In this document: positions 56,844 through 64,000 of the stretch, piece by piece
Numbering within the stretch: the stretch's first letter is position 1
How the letters are laid out: every line of letters starts with the position of its first letter
Assembly: GCA_030544215.1 (NCBI GenBank)
Contig: JARZZO010000004.1
Location: 19,146,501-19,210,500 of the forward strand
Reading direction: 5' to 3'
Origin: Zantedeschia hybrid cultivar
Taxonomy: Eukaryota; Streptophyta; Magnoliopsida; Alismatales; Araceae
Length of the DNA: 64,000 nt
Program-made: the position numbers and the translations under genes
The notes under the pieces: generated by a model
Database searches by the model: none
What the model saw: only the letters and a program-made list of their open reading frames with translations
What the model was told of the DNA's origin: nothing

Positions 56844-57752
56844 ATGGCCAGTAAACTCATTGCTTCTGAACTGGCTAAACTGGACAAGTTGAACGGTACC
56901 AATTACGACATGTGGCATAGAAAAATTAAATATGGTCTTATTCATGATAATATTGAACATGTACTTAACAGTACTGTTCCGGAATTGACTGATAACCCCG
57001 GAGAGGGAGATATCAGGAGAAGAGAGCAATAGTTGTCAGATGACAACAAGGCTAAAAGCCTGATGCTAATGTTCATGGAGGACAACCTCATAAAATTCTT
57101 TGAAACTTATGAGACTGCCCGGAAATTGTGGGACGCTATTAAGGAGAAGTATGACACCACTTCTGAAGTGAATACTCAGCTCCTATTGCATCGGTATAAT
57201 TCTTGCCGTATGCAAGAAAGCGATAGCGTCATAGAACATGTGAATAAGATGATTGTTATGGCTAAAGATCTCTCTACTGCTGGAACAGAGGTTCCAGAGA
57301 GAATGCAGGTGGCGACTATTTTGAATAGTCTGCCATCTTCATTAGATATGGCTGCCACAACCCTTAGAATGAGCGGTACCGTTCTTCGTGTCACTGATTT
57401 ACCAGCTAGATTAGCAGTTGAGCAGGACATCATTGCCAGTAGGAAAGGTCAAGAGCTGAACTTGCAGGAAGTGAATGCTATTCACCAGAAGCCCTCATCG
57501 GCATATAACAAAAGCCAGAATCACTCTGTTGGACCGAATAGGCCACAGTTCAAAGCAAAATCACACTATAAAGGCAAAAAGGTTCCCCGTGGTGCTTGCT
57601 ACACATGTGGCAAATTTGGTCATTACAAGGCCAACTGTCCTGAAAAGCACGGAAACAAGGGTAAACACCCAGAAAAGGGGGGAACCGGCAAACGAGAATT
57701 CGTCGGTTTGACGGAATGCAATGCTGTGATTATCGACACCAACGACTGGTAG
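56844..57752 (+). pseudogene. Copia gag
   Basis: Starts MASKLIASELAKLDKLNGTN, followed by YDMWHRKIKYGL, the usual copia gag opening. A TAG at 57030-57032 replaces a Trp-like codon before LSDDNKAKSLMLMF. UBN2-type gag features follow: ARKLWDAIKEKYDT, LHRYNSCRMQESDSVIEHV and LPSSLDMAATTLRM. The CCHC knuckle CYTCGKFGHYKANC is at about 57598-57639. The frame ends at TAG 57750-57752, immediately before the protease VDSGATCHV in the same frame. It would encode the nucleocapsid and capsid protein. Confidence 0.9.
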
Positions 57753-59993
57753 GTGGATTCTGGCGCAACTTGTCATGTGGCAAAGACAAAGAAAGGGCTG
57801 GTGAAATTCAAGCAGCTGCAACCTGGAGAGCAGAGAATGTACATGGGAAACAACACCTACCTGAATGTAGAAGGTGTTGGATCATATCGTTTAGATCTTG
57901 GGGACAGCATCATGGTCCTCAAGGATGTCTGTTATGCGCCGAGTATTAGGCGCAATCTGTTGTCTGTAACTGCTCTCATGAAAAATAGTCTGGAAGTCCG
58001 TTTCTATAATAAAAGAGTGTCTATAGGAAAGAACAAAAAGGTCTTTGCCATGGGAAAACTTGTTCCTGAACATGGCTTATTTTGTATTCCTGTTGTGGAC
58101 ACAGAAGTTAATAATATTAATGATGCTGTTATGAATTATTCCTTGTGTCATCTGTCTGAATGTGATCTGTGGCATTTTAGATTAGGACATCCTGGAAAAT
58201 CTAAAATGGAACAAATGATAAGATTGAACCTACTGCCATTAACTAAGATAGAATTGTCACAATGTGAACATTGTTTAGTCGGTAAAATGACTAAGAAACC
58301 TTTTGCAGTAGGACATAGATCACAAGGATTACTGGAGTTGATCCACTCAGATATATGTGGACCATTAAGTATAAAAACATATGATAGAAAGGAATATTTC
58401 ATAACATTTATAGATGACTATTCCAGATATGCCTATGTATATCTAATTTCTGCTAAATCAGAAGCTCTTAATTGTTTTAAGAAGTATAGAGCAGAAGTAG
58501 AAAGGCAACTGGGTAAAAACATTAAGGTGTTAAGAACAGATAGAGGTGGGGAATACAACTCAAAGGAATTTGAGTCATATTGCCAAGAGCATGAAATAAA
58601 GAGGCATGTAACTATGCCTTATACGCCACAACAGAATGGTGTGGCAGAAAGAAAGAATAGAACGCTTATGAATGCTGTTAGATGCATGCTATCGCATTCA
58701 GGACTCCCGAAGAATTTTTGGGGAGAGGCATTGCTCACGGCAAATTATACATTGAATAGAATTCCCACTAAGTCTATCGAAAGTACACCTTACGAACTGT
58801 GGAATGGGAGGAAACCAGAAATAAGTCATCTTAAGAAATGGGGGTCAGTAGCTCATGTTCTCATTCCAAATCAACTAAGAGACAAATTAGACTTCAGAAC
58901 ATTGAAGTGTCGATTCATAGGCTATTGTGACAAATCATCGGGATATAGATTCTTCGATAAGGAAAAAGGAATCATTGAATATAGGGATGCTACATTTCTC
59001 GAAAATGTAGAGGAAGAGGAATCTCATCATGAGAAAGAACCTCTAAGTGTAATAGACGATGACTATTACAATGATTTACCTATAAATGATCCAGAAATCG
59101 AAGAAGAACTTCCACCAAATGTGGAAGATGAACAAATGCTTTTGAATGAAACGCAAGAAAATCAACCTGTAATTGGCAATAAAAGACTTAGAACTCCACC
59201 AGCATGGATGGATGATTATCACTTGTACTTATGTGAGCCTTCATGTCTAACAGTAGACATAAATGAGGATAATAATATAGATCCCATGAATCTGAATGAT
59301 GTATTGAAATCTTCAGACTCTGATCTATGGCGAAAAGCCATGGAAGAAGAAATTGATTCCATAAAAAGGAACAATGTATGGGAACTATGTGAATTACCCA
59401 AGAATAGGAAGGCTATAGGTTGCAAGTGGGTATTTAAGAAAAAGATCCGTGTAGATGGATCTATAGACAAGTATAAAGCTCGATTAGTTGCCAAAGGATT
59501 TACACAGATGCCAGGTATAGATTTTCAGGAAACTTATTCTCCTGTGGCTAAATTTGCATCTATAAGGATGATTTTAGCAATTGTTGCGCATCTTGACTTG
59601 GAACTTTATCAAATGGATGTCAAGACTGCATTCCTTAACGGAGAGTTAGAGGAAGATATATACATGAAACAACCTGAAGGTTTTCAGATAAAAGGTCAGG
59701 AGAATAAAGTATGTAAACTTAAGAAAGCTTTGTATGGCTTGAAACAGTCTTCTAGACAATGGTATCTCAAATTTCATAATGTTGTTATTCAACTTGGATT
59801 TGTTCCAAACCAATTAGACAATTGTGTATATGTCATGAAGAGTGGGAGCATGTTCATTATATTATCTTTATATGTAGATGATATTTTGCTCGCCGGAAAT
59901 GACATAGGAATGTTGAATAACGTTAAGTCTGAGCTCAGTGAGAAATTTGAGATGAAGGACATGGGTGAGACATCCTATGTTCTCGGAATCTAA
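57753..59993 (+). pseudogene. Copia protease, integrase and reverse transcriptase
   Basis: A frame of 746 codons directly in phase with gag. Protease: VDSGATCHVAK at residues 1-11. GAG-pre-integrase: LWHFRLGHPGKSKMEQM near residue 138. Integrase core: ELIHSDICGP, FIDDYSRYAYVYL, VLRTDRGGEYNS and TPQQNGVAERKNRT (D, D, E present). The RT has WVFKKKIRVDGSIDKYKARLVAKGFTQ split over motifs A-B, YQMDVKTAFLNGELEEDIYMKQP, LKKALYGLKQSSRQWY and the box LYVDDILLAGND. It ends with TAA at 59991-59993 after SYVLGI, where the family continues. Catalytic residues look intact. Confidence 0.93.
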
Positions 59994-60833
59994 ATCCTGC
60001 GGGATAGAAAGTCTAGAATGTTGAGTATAAACCAAGATAAGTACTTACAATCAGTACTTAGGAGGTTTGGAATGCAAAACTGCAATCCAGCACCAACGCC
60101 GTTGGTTCATGGAAAACGATTAAGTAAAGAGCAATGTCCTGGAGAAGGACATGATGCACTGCAAGTGCCGTATGCACAAGCAGTCGGAAGCTTAATGTAT
60201 GCTATGCTATGTACCAGGCCTGACATAGCATACGCAGTAAGCTTAGTAAGCAGATATCAAAGTAATCCTGGTCCAGCACACTGGGAAGCTGTTAAAAGGA
60301 TTATGAAGTACTTGAAAGGTATTTTGCACCACAAATTAATATATCAAGCAGATACACTAGAAGTGCTTGGTTATTCCGATGCAGATTTCGGAGGGGATAA
60401 AGATGACGGAAAGTCCACTTCGGGACACTTGTTTATCTTTGGTGGTGCTGCTGTTTCTTGGAGTAGCAAGAAACAAGGATGTGTTGCAAGATACACACAG
60501 GAAGCTGAGTATGTTGCGTGTAGCATGGCTACCACTCATGCAGTCTGGATAAGACGATTTTTAACAGAATTAAATCTCAACTTGATAGAAGAACCAATTG
60601 AGATTTATTGTGATAATCAAGCGGCAATTAGCTTGATTAACAGTGGAGCGAATAGCTCTAGAGGAAAACACATAGAAATTCAATATCATTATATACGTGA
60701 TATTGTTCAAAAAGGAGAAATTAAAGTGACTTATATTCCCACCAGTGATATGATTGCAGATCCGTTGACAAAAAGTATACCGGTAGAAAGTTTTGTCAAA
60801 CATGTAAGTCTAATGGGACTTGGGAATATATAA
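59994..60833 (+). pseudogene. Copia RT C-terminus and RNase H
   Basis: Same frame as the upstream part after one TAA codon. QDKYLQSVLRRFGMQNCNPAPTP and SLMYAMLCTRPDIAYAVSLVSRY are the RT connection. The RNase H has GYSDADFGGDKDDGKSTSGH, WSSKKQG, QEAEYVACSMA, YCDNQAAISLI and KHIEIQYHYIRD. It ends MGLGNI at 60833. Only the single TAA separates it from the RT frame. Confidence 0.92.
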
Positions 60834-60863
60834 GTCGGAAATTTTCCTTTACAAAAATTGAAA

Positions 60864-61019
60864 ATACATTTCACACATAGTGAGAATGTATCAGAACTTT
60901 AATACATCTCACGGATAGTGGGAGTGTATTAAGAATCATTTAATTTGAAAATACATTTCACAGATAGTGAGAATGTGCCAGAACACCAATACATCTCACG
61001 GATAGTGGGAGTGTCTTAA
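60864..61019 (+). repeat. Tandem repeat before the copia 3' LTR
   Basis: Two copies of a unit of about 90 bp starting TGAAAATACATTTCACA, containing ATACATCTCACGGATAGTGG. Differences are few. Confidence 0.75.
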
Positions 61020-61051
61020 GAATAATTTGGTTTTGATGGTCAAGTGGGAGA

Positions 61052-61288
61052 TGTTAGATAGTGACCATCCTTTGATATTAGGAGTCTGTTGCAGGGATAA
61101 GTATGGAGACTTGGTCTCCCAGGATCCCTAAGATGTAGGAGGCGGTTCCGAGGAGGGGGCGGAGATGGTTAACGGAAGGGCCTCTATAAAAAGGAAACCG
61201 AGGTGAAGAATAGAACTTACCTTGGGTTAACCATCGGAGCCCGCTTTCCTCACTTGCGTTTTTCTCTCCTCTCTCTCTCGTTCTAACA
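61052..61288 (+). repeat. 3' LTR of the copia element
   Basis: 237 bp, preceded by AAGTGGGAGA. Between 60880 and 61020 the sequence repeats a pair of motifs twice (ATACATTTCACA-ATAGTGAGAATG and ATACATCTCACGGATAGTGG), a small tandem repeat before the polypurine tract. Confidence 0.94.
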
Positions 61289-61510
61289 CAAAAGGACCCA
61301 TACAAACTTAGACGACGATGTGAGGATGGTGGGAAGCTGCATGGTGGGGCACAACAAGAAGAAGTCGACACCAATCACTCCTCTCGTGGCTCCTTTCTGC
61401 CTCAAGAAGGCCACCAATGCACTAAAGTGAAGGGAAAAGAAGGAAAGGGGAGCTTAACGACTGCAACAAAGAAGCATGTGATGAATCACCATGTCCCCCT
61501 TTCATCTTGC

Positions 61511-61516
61511 TATAAA
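61511..61516 (+). promoter_or_regulatory. TATA box of the DUF4408/DUF761-type gene
   Basis: TATAAA in TGCTATAAATTCC, 145 bp upstream of the ATG at 61656. A CT-rich stretch at 61590-61640 follows, common in plant 5' UTRs. The copia 3' LTR ends only 222 bp upstream of it. Confidence 0.65.
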
Positions 61517-61655
61517 TTCCTCCTCTTGCATCCCTCTATATTCTGTCGGATGGGCATCTTCTCATTTCTTCTTTAGAGACCTGTCAACAAAGCCCTCTCT
61601 CTCTCTCTCTCTCCCTCTCCTGGTTAATTTCTCTCTCTTGCCAAATACCTCCGTC

Positions 61656-62237
61656 ATGGATCCTGTGACTGTTGAGAAGCTCCAGGCCATGAGGAGGTAC
61701 AGGAGGAACCACTTCTTCCTCAGCCTCGTTCAGTGCTCCTTCTCTCTTGTGTGCCTCGGCCTCTTCCTTTCCAGCCCACTTTGGCTCCCCAAGCTGTGCT
61801 CGTCTCTGAGGCACTTCTTCGTCTCCCTACCTGACCTGGTTGCCTATCTCTTCTGCCCCAAGTGCCTGTTCATGCTGGGCAACGCCATCGTCATGTTCCT
61901 CGTCGGTGAGTCCAGGTCGTTGGCCTCGGCGTCTGCTCCAGTCGACGTCTATGAGGAGTACATGGCGCGGAGCAAGGGCCTCCGAGGGACTTCTGTGGGC
62001 GCTGGGAAGGAGGAAGCTGATAAAGGGAGCATGGTAACGCTGAAAGAAGGAGTAGGCATTGAAGAGGAGGAGGAGTTGGTGGGGGAGGAGAAGGAAGAAG
62101 AAGAAGAAGAAGAAGAAGAAGAGGAAGGGGAAGAGGAGGAGTTGCCAGATGAGGAGCTTAACAGGAGAGTAGAAGATTTCATTGCCCGGGTTAACAAGGA
62201 AAGAAGGCTCGAAACAATGCTTGTTTGCAATGGCTGA
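61656..62237 (+). CDS. DUF4408/DUF761-type plant protein, 193 aa
   Basis: A single-exon frame from ATG 61656 (MDPVTVEKLQAMRRYRRN) to TGA 62237; longer upstream extension is unlikely because it would pass through TATA and the CT-rich leader. Two hydrophobic segments (residues about 21-40, FFLSLVQCSFSLVCLGLFLS, and about 58-90) end with FCPKCLFMLGNAIVMFLVGESR, the DUF4408-like pattern. Next come a variable region and a polyglutamate tract (about residues 140-165, GAA and GAG codons). The end, DEELNRRVEDFIARVNKERRLE, matches the DUF761 C-terminal motif. The protein is probably membrane-anchored with its acidic tail in the cytosol. Family members are plant-specific and mostly uncharacterised. No break is seen, so it is likely functional. 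Confidence 0.85.
   Translation: MDPVTVEKLQAMRRYRRNHFFLSLVQCSFSLVCLGLFLSSPLWLPKLCSSLRHFFVSLPDLVAYLFCPKCLFMLGNAIVMFLVGESRSLASASAPVDVYEEYMARSKGLRGTSVGAGKEEADKGSMVTLKEGVGIEEEEELVGEEKEEEEEEEEEEEGEEEELPDEELNRRVEDFIARVNKERRLETMLVCNG

Positions 62238-64000
<1,763 letters not shown>

Larger units (their letters stand above)
54850..61288 (+). mobile_element. Ty1/copia LTR retrotransposon
   Basis: LTRs at 54850-55086 and 61052-61288 (237 bp each) read TGTTAGATAG...CGTTCTAACA. The duplications are CAAAA at 54845-54849 and 61289-61293. The PBS TGGTATCAGAGC at 55088-55099 is the initiator-Met tRNA type, and a polypurine AAGTGGGAGA precedes the 3' LTR. The LTRs differ at six sites (2.5 percent). Order: very GC-rich leader, gag, protease, integrase, RT, RNase H, the copia order. 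Three in-frame stops break it; otherwise the frame is open over about 4 kb. A (TATAAAAA) box is at 54983-54990. Confidence 0.96.

Overview
The window is nuclear DNA of a flowering plant. The evidence is Ty3/gypsy (Tat-lineage) and Ty1/copia retrotransposons with plant-type domains, plant mobile domain (PMD) genes, hAT and Mutator MITEs, GT-AG introns with T-rich acceptors, and one plant DUF4408/DUF761-type gene. The species cannot be told. Most of the window is transposable-element sequence; the only convincing intact host gene is at 61656-62237.

Layout. Positions 1-2072 are unassigned flank. Positions 2078-36242 are element A, a Tat-lineage LTR retrotransposon on the minus strand, about 19.9 kb without its insert, with 1.36-kb LTRs and target duplication CTATC. 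Between its pol and its 3' LTR lies a plus-strand, hence antisense, 5.4-kb block. This block carries two intron-bearing, broken PMD-superfamily genes (4809-6054 and 7137-9939). Element B (19180-33440, plus strand, 14.3 kb, identical-length 1332-bp LTRs, target duplication AGGGG) is a relative of A inserted head-to-head into A's gag. It lacks the 5.4-kb antisense block. Both gag-pol regions are crippled by stops. From 36248 to 43085 the sequence is AT-rich with a Mutator-type MITE and a possible decayed LTR. A 445-bp hAT MITE follows at 43086-43530, then a 2447-bp solo LTR at 43831-46277 (target duplication TAATA). A LINE remnant lies at 47459-48012, followed by a gene-poor stretch. A Ty1/copia element occupies 54850-61288 (237-bp LTRs, target duplication CAAAA) and carries a very GC-rich leader. 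The host gene starts 368 bp downstream of it.

Main observation. A dispersed 34-bp palindrome, roughly YTRAAANGCGTC-N10-GACGCNTTTYAR, occurs 46 times by my reading. It lies in the LTRs, leaders and introns of A and B and in the otherwise dissimilar solo LTR. The arms are conserved and the central spacer is always exactly 10 nt but differs in sequence from copy to copy. Between A and B, two of four corresponding LTR sites have unrelated 10-mers although the surrounding LTR sequence aligns well. The copies cluster upstream of TATA boxes and avoid coding exons. This is the best candidate here for an undescribed system: a fixed-spacing dimer-binding site or hairpin with a hypervariable core, shared by different retrotransposon families.
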